A DNA stretch of 64,000 nt. Origin: Stenocarpella maydis. Its lineage: Eukaryota; Ascomycota; Sordariomycetes; Diaporthales; Diaporthaceae. Of this stretch, positions 39,016-50,653 are shown piece after piece. The notes beneath the pieces are model-generated. The model was given only the letters and a program-made list of their open reading frames with translations. It did no database searches and had not been told where the DNA came from. Numbering within the stretch: the first letter of the stretch is position 1; the number at the start of each line of letters is the position of its first letter. Both the position numbers and the translations under genes were made by a program. The stretch spans positions 289,332-353,331 of the forward strand of contig NQMI01000038.1 in assembly GCA_002270565.1 (NCBI GenBank). Reading direction: 5' to 3'.

Positions 39016-40372
39016 CGCTTGCTTCGACGCAGACCAAGGGCCAGAACGCCAGCAAACAGATGCGTGGTGTAACTATGGGCGTTGGGTGGTGCTGAGCGGG
39101 ATCCTCTCGCCCAGTGCAACGAGCCCCTCTCCGGCCAGCTGGCTCCGAGGCTCTTTGGTCTCCTGGCCCCGAGGTCTCGTGCTCACGATCGACCCCAGCC
39201 CGTATGAAGCCGTACCGCATCACAATGGCAGCCCGACACAGACTTTCCTCCAAAGGCGCTTGCAGTCCTTGGGTCAGGCCGGCTGAGCAGTCCTATACCG
39301 ACAGGGCTTGACCTTGACAATCACCAGGCGGGCAGGCGGGGCTCAACCTGTCCCACCCCGCGAAATGTTCACCTACCCCAACCTGCCATATTCTGTCCCG
39401 GGCCTGTGGCCCAATATGCCGGAGGACTTGGTCCGTTATGCCACTGCCGTGGTCCCCATTCCTGACAATAACAAGGGGGTAATGGTACGTGCCCAGCCTG
39501 GTGCGTCCGACATCGTCTCTGAGGCCGCACGTAGGGCAGTACAGGCATTGCAGAGAGGCGTGACAGCACGGGAGCACGGTTCCCGTATCGGCGTGGGACT
39601 TGCTCGCGCCCGTCGAGTCGGAATCGAGCCGGAGCAGGGCAGCTGACGTCCGACCGGTTGCTCGGCTGGTTGTGCAGGCTGTTAGTTTGCTGGCTTTGAA
39701 CCTTCAGCCTGGCCGACTTCGCTCCTTGTCGAGCGCCTTGCCATACCGACTGCCGCACACGACATGGCAAGGTCTCGTGGGGCTTGCGTTGAGAATTGAT
39801 TACATTAATTACCATGTAAACCCAGTTCCTGAGGCCGGCTGCATTGACCAAGAACCTCTCCGTCTGACTTGTGCTTGTTGAGCTTATTGCCAACTCACGC
39901 ACCCGTCCTCAAACACACCCGAGACCACATGCCGTATCTGCAGCTGGCCAGTTCAAGTCAACGGCGAGCTGTCAAAAGAAACTCTCCCCGGCCCGGGAGG
40001 AGGGCTGTCAAACGAGAAGGCTATTCCCCCTTTTCCTCGCCTTAGAAGGCCCCTCTGGGCCCATCCTTGCTTGACAGGAGGTCGCCCCGGTCTCAACCTG
40101 ACGTCCTTGTGACCACATGCCCCAACGGCCCTACGTTCCCGTCACAAAATCCCCACAGGTATTACATGTATACATCCATCCCGCCATCTCATTGAGCGCA
40201 GACGGGAGTGACTCGAGCTTAAGTCACGTAGCAAATATCCCCCCCCCCTGAGTACTGCACTAGATCTATCAGAAAGTCTTTCTAGGTATGTGCCAAGGAT
40301 AAGGGTTGATAAGAAACCCTGCTCATACCGGTCTCCCATTTAGAGGCCATTCCTCCCAGCCGGCCCCTCCAG

Positions 40373-40566
40373 AGCCCCCTTCCTTCCAGAGGGACGCCTT
40401 CCTTCCGGAGCGATAATTTTCTACCAGACAGCCCCTTCCTCTCCAGAAACGCCTTCCTCTCAGAGGGACATTTCCTTGCAGAGGGCCGCCTTCCTTCCAG
40501 ACGGCCGCCTTCGTTTCAGAGGGCCGCCTTGCTCACTGACGGCCGACTTCCTTCCAGACGGCCACG
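40373..40566. repeat. Degenerate minisatellite, about 20-23 bp unit
   Basis: Roughly eight imperfect copies of a unit like GCCGCCTTCCTTCCAGACG, with CAGAGGG/CAGACGG variants, upstream of the DUF5519 gene. No coding role is seen. Confidence 0.65.
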
Positions 40567-40839
40567 AAGGGCCATAGGTTACCAATTTTATCGAAACGCA
40601 CCTGCTTTCTTGTTATTGTTTTTGCCTGTAGGCGTGCTGGCCAGATCCTTTTAATCACCGCATGTGCCTCCATGATTTTGTCAAGACCAGTTATTAGACG
40701 GTCTCTTACACATACTACTCCTCTCTGCTCTCACATTGGCCCTTGAACATCCACGTTCCTACAGAGTGGGCAAACCCCGGCAATACTACTCAATTCCTCC
40801 CCTCCCTCGCCTCTCCGGGCCATCACCGAATATCCTGCA

Positions 40840-41931
40840 ATGTCGTGCTTGGCAACTGCTCAGACGGGACATTTCGCACCGAGCGAGACCGCGCCCGATG
40901 TCCCAGCCAACATGAGAAGCCCTCGCGTCGAGAGGAAAACCCTCGTCCTCGGCTCGGCCACCGAAGTCCCAAGCCAGGCCGTGAACATGGTCATCCGGCA
41001 GGACCCCTTCTCCATGACACTAGACGCCAACGCCCTCCTCGCCGGCTCCGTCTTCCTCGTCATGGGCATGCACTTCGTGCCCCACTACCTCCTGGAGTCC
41101 TTGATCGTCGCCGTGCCGATTCTGCTCTTCGTCTGGAACGACTACCAAAACTTCCTGCGCCTGGGGCCCGGCGGGACGCCGCCAACCTTGTCAGGCTACG
41201 CCCGCCTGGCGTGGTTCCGCCTCTTTATCCTGCGGGACCCCTTCAGCCCCCCCTCGCGCGGCGCCGTCTCCCGCCCGGAAAAGGGCGTCCTACCCCCGCA
41301 GAACCTCCCCTACCGGCCCGGCCCCTCCCCACGGTCGCTGGGCTCGCGCCGCAGCGCCAGCTCGACCAGCACGGGTCCATGGCGGCCTTTGCGGCCCTCA
41401 AGCGCGTTATGAGCAGGCTGTCGGCCGCGCAGGCCGCGCGCTTTGGCATCGCCACCTCGTGCCTCGAGAAGCACGGCTTCGCGCTGTTTGCGCGCCACCC
41501 CGTCAACGTCTGCGGGAACGGCGAGGTCTGCCACCTGCACAACTCGGACAAGAGCATGCACATGAACCTGCACCCGGACGACATTGCCGAGGTCCTCGCC
41601 AAGGGGTGGGGCCAACGGCACCCTATGGCCTGGGGCAGGGGCAACAAGGACGAGATGGGCGCCGCCAGGAGCTGGATCACACCGAGGAGCCCGGTGCCCG
41701 AGACTTTCGTTATGGTGTACGCGCCGCGAGGTAAGCCATCCCCCGTTGAGGGTCCTATAACGCATTGGAGCGGGGCTTCTTCTGGACACCCATATGCAAC
41801 AGTCGAGTCGGAACGGCCATGCTGACCATCCTCTAGACGATAGCGATCTGCGCGTGGTGTTGAAGATCATTGAGTCTGCCATCTGGTACACGGTCGAGGA
41901 GCGTGTCGACCTCGAGTCCCTGCTGGAGTAG
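40840..41931 (+). CDS. DUF5519 (luciferase-like domain) membrane protein with apparent frameshift
   Basis: The N-terminal part (frame starting at 40840) has a hydrophobic segment (LLESLIVAVPILLFVW) and the family block NYQNFLRLGPGGTPP, read here as DYQNFLRLGPGGTPP. The C-terminal part, in the frame one base earlier, has VAGLAPQRQLDQ, the stretch around TSCLEKHGFALFARHPVN, GEVCHLHNSDKSMHMNLHP, GWGQRHPMAW and TFVMVYAPR. It then continues through an intron (41731-41836) into DDSDLRVVLKIIESAIWYTV, ending at 41931. The two halves belong to one family member of about 328 aa, so a single base appears to be missing near 41,290-41,320, among C-rich runs. It could be a sequencing error or a recent lesion. 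The function of the family is unknown; the luciferase name is historical. Confidence 0.75.
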
Positions 41932-42632
41932 AGGCAGTGTAAAGCATAAAGCCTCCGTGGGGGTCCTATCCCACCTTGAATGTGCGAGGACAGGAAGATG
42001 GGGCAGGAAAACCCGCACAAAACAAGGCCTCCTAGCTTCATCGCTTGCGCTGGGCAAACACTGACGCGCGGCGACAGTCACTTTTGCATGCCCGCCTCTT
42101 CACAGAGCGAGCAAATAACATCTATCCGTCCTCTCCCGGCCCCGGCAGGTGGAAACCGCCGCTGCCCTGTGCTCTTGATCTCATCGTCCGGATTGTGAGT
42201 CTTCACATCCTCCACATGTTGATCCCTAACACTTCAGGGATGGTCTGGGCTCGTGGGACGGGCTCCACCCCATGTTATCGTTTTTCTTTTCGGAAATTTG
42301 GACGTCTGGTTTAGGGCTGGGGATTGATTGTTGACAGCTGGGAAATCGGAACAAATTGAGAGAGCGGTGTTAGGGATAGCGGATTCAGCAAGGCTCATGG
42401 CCTGGATGTTGGTGTAATGGTGTTTTCTGTTTAACTTGTCGAAAAGTGTTCTACTGTCGCAGATTGATACCTATCGACTATGTAGACGAAGCAAACAGTG
42501 CAAAGACTGAAGCGCCCCTTGTGAGCTTGTGTCGGGCCGCCTTGCGCCATCGGGGTCTTGCGGAGTGCGCTGCCAAAGGAAGAGGAGCATCAACTCCGTC
42601 ATTACTCACTTACCTCGTTCCCACCCGGGGCA
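41932..42632. other. Intergenic between convergent genes
   Basis: 3' flanks of the DUF5519 gene and CUS2. I see no further feature. Confidence 0.5.
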
Positions 42633-44047
42633 TCACTCAGTCCTCCTCCCCGCGTCGTCGTTGTTGTCCTTGGACCTCCGGAACTTGAGCCGCCCACTTG
42701 GGATGTAGGCTTCGACCCTCTTCCCGCCAAAGGCGCGCCCGTCCATCAGCTCCACGCACATGGCAGCCGACTCGGGCTTCTTGTACTTGATACTGACCAC
42801 GCCGTCCTGCTCCAGGTCGTACAGCACCACGTTGGTCACCTCGCCCAGCTTCTCGCACTCCTCGCGTATGTCCTCCTTGATCTCCAGCAGCGCCGCCGGG
42901 TCCTCCTCGAGCTCCTGCAGCGTGAACATGTGCTTGAGGATGACCATCTTGTCCTTCTTGCCCGTCCGCTGCTCGGGCGGCACGTACGCGGGCTCGTCGT
43001 CGGACCAGTCGGCCAGCTTGGCGTCGAGCTTCTGAGTCTTCTTGATCACCTTCTCCCGGTCCTTGCCCACGCCGCCCCTGCCGTTGTTGCTCTGCTGCTG
43101 CTGTCTCGCCCCGGCCTCGTCGCCCCCCGCGGCCCCTTCTGTGTACTGCGTCTTCTTGTAGCTGGACTCGGCGGCCTGCACGCGCATCTTGCCCGACCCC
43201 AGGCCCGAGTCGCTGTAGCGGAAGTGCGTGTCATCGAGGAGCATGATGGCCATCTCGACGCTCTGCGGCTTGAAGAAGACGACGAGTGCGTCACCCTTGA
43301 AGTTGCCATCAGCGTCCTCGTACAGCTTGATCCGGGGGCGGCCGCTGTCGATCTCCTCGGCGATGACGCCGCACTTGCGGCCGAACACCTCGGCGACCTC
43401 GTCGACTGTCACGTCGAGAGGAAGGCCGGTGACGTAGATGGCTCTGTTCTGGGGTGGCTGTTTTTGAATGTTTTGTTTCTTATTTTTGCGTTGTTTGTTG
43501 GAGGTAGAGGAGGAACCATTCTTGTCCTGATCCTGGAGTAGCGTGGGGTGCGTGTCAGTTTGTCACCAGATTTTGTCTTTTTTCCCCCCACAAGCATTTG
43601 AACTCGGCAGGTGCTGTTGCTTCTGGTTTTCTCTATTGCACGTTCTTGTCCATCGCCCGTTCGGGGCGGCTGGAGGGCGGCTTGGCTCAATCGAAGTAGT
43701 GTTCAAGGATTGTCCCGACCACCGTGGACGGACCAGCGTGCGCAGCTTACCTCGACTTGGTCTTGCTTCCGCTTTCTGCCGTTGCTTTGCTGAGCACTGC
43801 TGTCTGCGCCTGGGTCCTGGGCGCTACCATAGGCGTCCTGATGCTGTTGGACGAAGGCTTCCTCATCCTCATCCGCCACTGGGATCCATCGCTTCAGCTG
43901 ATGGTCAAACTCGAACTCGGTGCCGTCAGACTCCTGGACGGCGATGAACTTGTTGTCCAATTTGGAGAACGAGATGCGGTCGTCATTCTCGAACTCGGCG
44001 GGGTCTGTCGGGAACGTAAAGACCTCCGCGACAGGTTGCTCAGCCAT
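42633..44047 (-). CDS. CUS2: CUS2 / TAT-SF1-like U2 snRNP splicing factor
   Basis: Two exons (44047-43751 and 43532-42633; intron of 218 bp) give 398 aa. The N-terminus is acidic and Trp-containing (EFDHQLKRWIPVADEDEEAF). RRM1 starts near residue 125 (RAIYVTGLPLDVTVDEVAEVF) and RRM2 near 300. RRM2 carries a UHM-like loop, GRAFGGKRVEAYIPSG, in which R-x-F would bind a Trp-containing ULM peptide. This layout is that of yeast Cus2 and human HTATSF1, which bind SF3b1/Hsh155 and escort U2 snRNA folding until Prp5 displaces them. The linker is rich in Gln/Asn/Gly. It is a nuclear protein and the assignment is firm at family level. Confidence 0.9.
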
Positions 44048-44724
44048 ATTGCGAGGCGAGGTTAGTCACGTCGAAGAAAGCCACCAGAGTGCGAATGAAG
44101 GGAGTCGGTCGTCAAGGTTGGAGTTGGGCAGTAGGAAAGCTGCTAGGAACTCCAAATTCCTGAGCAGAAAAGCAACCAGGCAAGGCAGGTGGGGGAAGGG
44201 GAGGAGGGTAATTACGAGGCGCAGTCTACGCACGGGCCTTTCGACATGATCGCTCATCCCACCTACGGCGCCAGTAAACTACCAGCTAGAAGGAACATGC
44301 TAGGTCTACTTGGTACATTCCGTATTCCTTCTTATAGCGTATTTGGGCTCCCAGCTGATGAGTGGTGAGCGCGTGTGCTAACTGCCTGTCCGTGTTCATC
44401 CAGTGCTAAATAAAGTCCTTGCTTCTAAGCCCCGAGAAGTCCTGAGTGGTACCGGTATCATTCTCTCTGAAGTACCAACCTCATGTCAGTAATTACCCAG
44501 TACCGCAGCCCATCATATTTGTTAGGCAATGTCATTCAAAGCTACAGAAAATGAATTATACAAGGCCCCATCTGTGCCCGCGTTTGTTCCGACTGCCAAA
44601 CTCAGACAGAAAGAATATCTTGGGTCTTGTTACCAGTCCATTGCTGGAAAACTGCCCGGGTTGGGCAGCACCCCAGCACTACGTAAGTCACTTGCGTGGT
44701 CTCGTATCATTCCCGACCTAGCAA
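44048..44724. other. Intergenic, no gene seen
   Basis: CUS2 upstream region and 3' flank of MIR1. No recognisable element. Confidence 0.5.
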
Positions 44725-46002
44725 CTACTCTTGCTTCTCCGGAGGTGCCTGGCCTCCGGTTGTAGGTAGGCCCATGAAGATCTTGAAGTAGTCCTGCAAT
44801 CACAGAGTGTCAGCCATCCATATCTGCACGCAATATAACGTCAAAATCGGCCAAAGAAAACGATTTATGCTCACGTAAATCATCCACTGGAGGCCGGTCA
44901 GAGTTCCAATCATGACAATTCGCATTGGGAGACCATTCCACAGGCCCCTAAAGCCGATGTCCTTGTAAATCCTCGACAGGACCGTTCCGAAGGCCTCCCC
45001 CGGCTCACGGTAAGCATTGAGTTTCGAAACCATGACGTCTGCCGGGTGTGAGACAACAGCGCAGAGGATTCCGGCCAGATATCCACCAGTGAAGGAGACA
45101 CCGGTCTGCGCGGCCTTGCTGTAGTCATTCTTGGATCCGGGAAGACGGTCGTAGATCATTTCAACGATGGTCTCGAATGACGCGAACTTCATCATTGTGT
45201 AAGGGATCTGCCGGGCCCACAGCGGGTAGAGGCCCTTGTACAGCCCACCCCATCCTTCCTTCGCAGTGATCTTGCTGATACCGTCGAAGGTGCCGGAGTA
45301 AGGAGGGGGGATGGTTGCCTGCATACGGACCTTGACAGCTGGTCTGTGTCAGCAGGATGATACCGAGTCTAACACAAGAGCAGGCATATACTGACACTCA
45401 AAGGGACAGAGTGCTATATCTGCCAGAAATTCTGCAGAAGCAGAGGCGGCCAGGTAGAGGCCCGTTTTGTACTTGTATGCAGCCTCTGGGCCGGCCATAT
45501 CGGCGTACGTCTTCTTGAAGTACTCATACCAACCGTACTTGAAAGCACCTTGGGCTGAGTAGCCGAAAAAGGTCGGGGACCAGCCCGTGAAGATGCCACG
45601 GACGCCTTCGACCCGGTAGATCTTGCCCCAGGCCTGGAAATTGCCCGTATAGAGCTTCGAGTCGACCTGGCGCCGGGTCTTGACGACATCCAGGGGAGTG
45701 ACAGCAGTGTGGGTCAGGCCACAGGCCATCAACCCTCCAAAGGTGCAGGCGGCGTAGTACTTCCCGGAGTACAGCTCGATCTTGCCCGCCTTGGCCTGGG
45801 CGGCAGAGCTGGCCTTGTCGAACTCGGCGGTAGCCTCGGCGCTCAGCTTCTTGGCCTTGTCCTCGATGGATGAGTAGGCAGAATACAGGTCCATACGGGC
45901 TTGGTATGGGGTTGCCTTGGTGCCCTGCGCCTTCAGGCCGTCTTGGGGCTGGCGAGGGAAGGTCCTCTGCAGCGTGTCATACCGGGGATACAGGTGAGAC
46001 AT
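44725..46002 (-). CDS. MIR1: Mitochondrial phosphate carrier (MIR1/PIC)
   Basis: Three exons (46002-45396, 45338-44875, 44793-44725) give 379 aa. Three Solcar repeats carry the carrier signature as PLDVVKTR, PFESVKVR (spanning intron 1) and PADVMVSK. It imports phosphate with protons across the inner membrane for ATP synthesis. The N-terminal extension of about 75 residues before the first repeat is Ala/Lys-rich (IEDKAKKLSAEATAEF). The first donor (GTCAGT) is unusual. It was chosen because it keeps the PFE-x-VKVRMQ spacing that every family member has. The last exon is only 23 codons including the stop. Confidence 0.95.
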
Positions 46003-47221
46003 GTTGCTAGGTGAGGTTGAGTTTCACTCCAGACCTGGAGGACCATTAGCCACGTGCCTTGTTCGAACGAGCTACGGTAGGCCACAGCTGCAATGAAGCG
46101 GAAGAAATGGGCACGGAAGCGCATGCTCTGAGTGAGGGTTGAAGCCCCCATGTCGGAGTTATCGGGAACCCGGAACTTACAAGCAGGTGGTTGAGGGCGG
46201 CCTACAGTGTAACACCCAGACGTACACGCACTTCTTCACGAGCCCCGTGCTTGGTTGCACTCGATCCTGGGAAAGACGCTCTGAATAGGATGCCGAGCCC
46301 AGCAGATGAAAGCTACAGAGGGGAGATAGATTTGGACGTGGGAGCTGGGAGGTGCGAGTTGGGGGAAGCTGTGGGACATCTGAGGACCAGGCGGGCACTT
46401 ATTGCATGGGCGCAAACCAATCAATGGCCCGGATACAGCCTGGAGCTGTCAGACGAGACACGCGCAGCAGGTAGGAGCAGGTTCTTTGCTGCACCAACGG
46501 CATATCCAATGACGTCGGCGTGCTTTAACCAGCCACGGCTGGTATTCCTCATCTGCCGGGACGCGTGCCTTCCAAGTTAAGTAACCTTCACGATCCAATA
46601 TCCCAATATTAAACCATTTGGTGTATCAGATGCCGAGGCTCTGCTCCTTTTGGGTGTTCGAACATTATCATTAATGTAGATTTCATCCGACTGGCCAAAC
46701 CTTTGCACACAGGAGGAAGCTGGCATCTCAGTAGCACCATCAGCAGCAATGCAATGACGACCGTATGATTCCGAGGCCAGTGCTCTGGGTGATTGGCATA
46801 GCCAGAGGGCTGGTAACTCCATTCTGTGACACACCAATAATCACGGGTTGATCTTCGACATTATTCAACTGTTCGGTCTGGGTATGGTTGGCAGAGGGTG
46901 TCTGGAATGGAATCCGCAACGAAAAGAACAATGCTCTGACGACATTTCTACATTATCTACACTATACACTAGATACTGTCCAAGACGGACCCGCATGCAA
47001 ACGGAGGACACGGCCCCACACCCCGCCATCCAGCGGAGTCAACCGAGCGTGGTGCCAAGGGCCCGCCCTGCAGTCCGCAGAAATCCAGCCCGTTTACGCC
47101 GACTCGTTCCATCGCAAACCGAGACACCTGCCTGCCTTGGCCCGACCACACAGACAACCTTGGAACTTAGTCCACACATCCTGCCTCTCCTTTCCCAAAC
47201 CTACCAGAACACAAACCAACC
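46003..47221. other. Divergent promoter region of MIR1 and the CBS gene
   Basis: A stretch of 1.2 kb with no convincing gene. An open frame at 46,191-46,580 has no domain and a composition typical of noncoding DNA. Confidence 0.45.
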
Positions 47222-47363
47222 ATGGCAACGGGCATAATGGCACCCCCTTCTACCAACAGCACCGAGGCAAACTCAGGCCCGTACGTCTCAAAGTGGGCGA
47301 ACCGGTACCGCGGGGTAAGTCATGAAAGAGATGAGGACAAACCTGAGGCAGCCTCGCAACGAC

Positions 47364-47395
<32 letters not shown>

Positions 47396-47862
47396 GCAGA
47401 GACCAACCGACTAACGAACGGGGGGGAAACCCTCAACAGGCCGCAGTAGAGGACCTCCAGCCCCCGGCAGCTCTCTCCCTCACGCCGACGGACCCCATCT
47501 CCCTCGCCCTCGAGGCCGCCTTCGAGCGCGACTACACGCACCTAACCGTCGTCGACGGGCAGACCCGCAGCCTGCTGGGCTACGTGTCCATCCCGAACCT
47601 GCAGTCACAGCTCGACCGCGGCGCCGTGAGGCCCGAGGACCCCGTCAGCGCCGCCATGACGGGGTTCCAGCGCCGGGGCAGGAAGTACAGGGTAATCACG
47701 ATGGACACGCCCCTCGAGGGGCTTGAGGCCTTCTTCGAGGGCGCCGAGACGGGCGGGCAGAAACAGGAGTTCGCCGTCATCACCGACGACAACAGGCGGT
47801 TCGTCCTCGGCGTCGCCACCAGGGGTGACCTGGAGGAGTTCGTCAACAGGAGGCCGGCGTAG
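47222..47862 (+). CDS. Small CBS-domain protein
   Basis: Two exons (47222-47314 and 47440-47862) give 171 aa. After a short Ser/Thr-rich start with YVSKWANRY, two CBS motifs follow. The first is DLQPPAALSLTPTDPISLAL to LTVVDGQTRSLLGYVSIPNL. The second is MTGFQRRGRKYRVITMDTPL to FAVITDDNRRFVLGVATRGD with a C-terminal LEEFVNRRP. Paired CBS motifs bind adenosyl ligands such as AMP or ATP and act as energy sensors. Proteins made only of a CBS pair are often annotated as cystathionine beta-synthase by name carry-over, but no catalytic domain is present. The partner is unknown. The intron carries a CA repeat. Confidence 0.87.
47369..47395 (+). repeat. (CA)n microsatellite in intron of the CBS gene
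   Basis: About 13 uninterrupted CA units lie inside the 125 bp intron, 45 bp before the acceptor. Length polymorphism here could affect splicing. Confidence 0.9.
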
Positions 47863-48847
47863 GGCGCCGGTGCTTGTCCTCGCCGCTGATGGGAGCGCCG
47901 CCTGATGGGCCGGATGGTGATGATGGGGGGGATTACGGGTGACGCGGCATAGTTTGGGACCGGAAGGGTTGTGGAAACACCTCTGCCCCCATCCGAGTCA
48001 TGCATGGACAGAACGATTGAGGGTGCGGGGGAATGGAGGAAAGAGGCGCAAGGAGAAAGGATACCCTGATAGAACCAAGAGAAGGTCGAGTCTCACAAAA
48101 CAAAGCGGGGGCGAATGCATATTCATCTAGGGCGTTCGTGGCAACGGGTATCTTTTCTTTGAATTGGGCTATTCGCAATCGGCGTCCCTTCAACAGGAAC
48201 GGGAACGGGAACGGGAATTGGAACCGGAGCTGAACCTTGGTAGATTACTAGTTTTACTGTTGAATACGCTCCATTTAATTGTCACTATGTATTTGGATTG
48301 AGGTGGAAAGTGTGTGATGATGGAACTGGAAGTAGACGCTCGCAGTTGCGCATGTTGGCGATTCCAAGAGAGAAAGAGACAAAAAGTAATCCCATGGAGT
48401 ATTAGTAATACCTAGGGTGGTAAAAATATAGAAAATCATAATTAATAAGGATAGAATTAGAGCTAATAAATAGTATTAAAAATAATGATACTAAAGGTAA
48501 TAAAATATTAATTAATAATAATTAGTTTTAAATATTTTAAAAATTATAAATAAATCATTTTAAGATATATTATAAATAACTTATTTAAAATACTTTTTAT
48601 TATCATTATTATTATTATTATTATTATTATACATCTATAAGGATATATTTTTTCTTAAGAGGATGGTATATTTTATAAATAGCTAGGTATACTACTAGCA
48701 CCTTAACCCTATTGCTACCTTAGGTTAGTTTTCTGTCCTTAATACTAACGTATATGCTTTATATAAATCAATCGAACTGGCTATATGACTACCTAATTGG
48801 TTGCCGCTTGAGTGATTCGAAGCCTGCTGTGCCCTTACAGCACCGGT
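47863..48847. other. Transition from GC-balanced to AT-rich DNA
   Basis: The CBS gene 3' flank ends near 48.4 kb, where base composition drops sharply to A/T. The AT-rich part includes an ATT microsatellite near 48,600-48,630 and no readable frame. Confidence 0.7.
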
Positions 48848-49078
48848 CTTACGCCACTGTCCAGAGAGGCCGAGCAGATGTTTCCGCGGGACATTAGTTC
48901 GGCCTTGGATGCAGCCAAAGATAAATTTTTCCAGTAGGCTGTCCTTTCGGGCTCGGACCTGCGTATGAAGACTACACAGATAATTATTTCAGGGGCTTGG
49001 TGGCAAAAATACAGTGGTTTGTGTCAATATTCTCTTCGTAACTTTTCGTAGCTGGTTGGCCATGCAAAAACATGGTGA
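48848..49078 (+). pseudogene. RIP-mutated relic of an unidentified coding region
   Basis: A 76-codon frame reads as protein-like sequence (LSREAEQMFPRDISSALDAA, then SGSDLRMKTTQIIISGAWW, then LVGHAKTW) interrupted by TAG, TAG and TGA. The two TAG codons sit where CAG (Gln) would be expected, consistent with C-to-T RIP changes. I do not recognise the protein. It lies directly downstream of the cyclase gene and may be the remains of a former cluster member. Confidence 0.4.
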
Positions 49079-49200
49079 AGTCAAGGGCTTCATTAGGGAT
49101 GCATTTCTTATTTATATTTCCCGTGGAAACGCTTCTGGGTAAGGCTCTCTACGGGCTCTTACTCTTCCCAGAATAATGGTCTCCTTATTTGTTAGGTAGT

Positions 49201-50517
49201 TTAGAAAATTGCCAGAGCATTCGGAGGAGATCCAACCAGGCAGGAAATGTTTAACGGCGCAGACGTAAGCAGGAAGGTGTACCGACCCGTCTTTTTACAG
49301 TACGCCGAGAGCCGACTCAGATCCCACAGCTCTCCTATGGGCATGCCGAAGAGACTTAAAAAGTAAGGATGCAAGACTGTGGCACTCGTTAGCGGCTGGA
49401 AAGCTCGATAAGCGGTATTTTTGCTTTTGTTAAAACGCTCGTGAGACTTACCTAGGCCGTTCATGTCCGCCGTGGTGCCGTCGGGATGCAACGGGGGATA
49501 CGCCTCGAAAGACTGCGAATCACCGGCGACCGCGGCGAAATGCTTATTCCAGAACCACTTGGCCGTCTCCTCCGTGCCGTGCACACCGGAAAACGTCATA
49601 CGAGCCCTCTTGGCCAAATCATCCGGGGTAGGGTTGTTGTATACGGAAGTGACGTCCGTTCTCAGGATGAATATGTCGCCCTCCTGGAACTCGACGCCCT
49701 GGTACGCGGCTACGGCCTCGATGTCCTCAATGGTGATACGGTAGCCGTCCAAAGGGTGGTATTCGATGTCCTTCGCCTCGGCATACGCCTTGTAGTCGAT
49801 CAGGACGCCGCGGCCCACGAGTCCGCCTCGCTCGTGCCAGTGGTCGATGGTCGGCATCTTGTTGTCGGCCGTGGAGGCAGCAGACAGTGCCTCCTGGGTC
49901 GGCCTCATGCCGTTGTAGGTCAGACCAGTGGGCTGGTGCTGCCAGTGTAGGAGGCTATCCCTGTATATATAATAAATATATATATATACATTAGCTATAG
50001 TCAATTTATTTAGGGGATGGACTGTGCTTTATGCTTAGAGAATGGTCGGGGAGCGGAGAGCGGCTGCGCTTTAAGAACACATATGAACATCTCTTAGGTT
50101 ACCATTGGCTGCCCCCCTGGGTGTTGAACTGTAACTCGTCGTCCCATCCGAGTCCTGAAGATAACCCAAGGGCTCGTAGGGAGTGCACGTGGTGCGCTGC
50201 CGGTCTACGTCCCGGGTGGTTGAATTTGTTCATTTTATCCAACGGCCAACTGTGTCTATGTTAAGAGATTACAGTCTCGCGGCCTAGGGGTAGGAGATTT
50301 GCTTAAACAAAGCACTTGGTATTACCTACTTGAGAGAGATAGAGACACCATCGCGGATTTCCGCACCAGCTTTCTGGATGACTTCAGGGCTGAGCAGATT
50401 CAGAGTCCCATATACGTCTTTCTTCCCATCCTTATCAAATACACCCCAGGCGCAGCCTTTGGGCATGCCCTCCACTGGGGGAAGGTCGTCATAGTCGGGA
50501 AGGTTCAAAGATGGCAT
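49201..50517 (-). CDS. Cyclase family protein (PF04199, kynurenine-formamidase-like fold)
   Basis: Four exons (50517-50330, 50249-50103, 49960-49452, 49376-49201) join in phase to 339 aa. Exon 2 (49 codons) sits in otherwise AT-rich sequence. Blocks typical of fungal cyclases are GCAWGVFDKDGKKDVYGTLN, NWPLD, WDDELQFNTQGGSQWDSLLH, HWHERGGLVGRGVLIDY, GDIFILRTDV, and the C-terminal VGSPPNALAIF. The bacterial metal motif HxGTHxDxPxH is replaced by TQGGSQWDSLLHWQHQ, as in many fungal relatives, so a zinc-dependent amidase activity should not be assumed. Reactions in the family include hydrolysis of N-formylkynurenine and ring closures in polyketide pathways. It is divergent from a flavin monooxygenase, which suggests a joint pathway. 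The last intron (75 bp) has no stop and would be in frame if retained. Confidence 0.9.
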
Positions 50518-50653
50518 GTTTATGAAGGTTGGTGATCTGGCACAAGGTGCATGTGCCCTGGCCCGCGAAAAGTACGTTTTATACAGGCTTGGAGAACGAG
50601 GTTCTTCATTACTTATATATAGTCTCTTTGCCTTGCTGTCCAGGTAGACGCCC

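Larger units (their letters stand above)
36402..40839. other. Large intergenic region with simple repeats
   Basis: A stretch of 4.4 kb between divergent genes. It contains a G18 run (37,847-37,864), a 9-bp tandem repeat (38,946-39,015) and a degenerate 20-23 bp repeat (40,373-40,566). An open frame from the ATG at 39,364 to 39,646 (93 codons) is the best coding candidate, but it has no recognisable domain. Nothing else was called. Confidence 0.45.

Noticed and set aside
38589..39286. Open frames through the 9-bp repeat on both strands
   Set aside because: A repeat period divisible by three keeps frames open by chance; no domain is present.
39364..39646. 93-codon plus-strand frame beginning MFTYPNLPYSVPGLWPNMPE
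   Set aside because: Moderately protein-like but with no intron, domain or promoter evidence; kept only as a note in the intergenic entry.
42558..43541. 327-codon plus-strand frame opposite CUS2
   Set aside because: Leu/Val-rich shadow of the RRM gene on the other strand.
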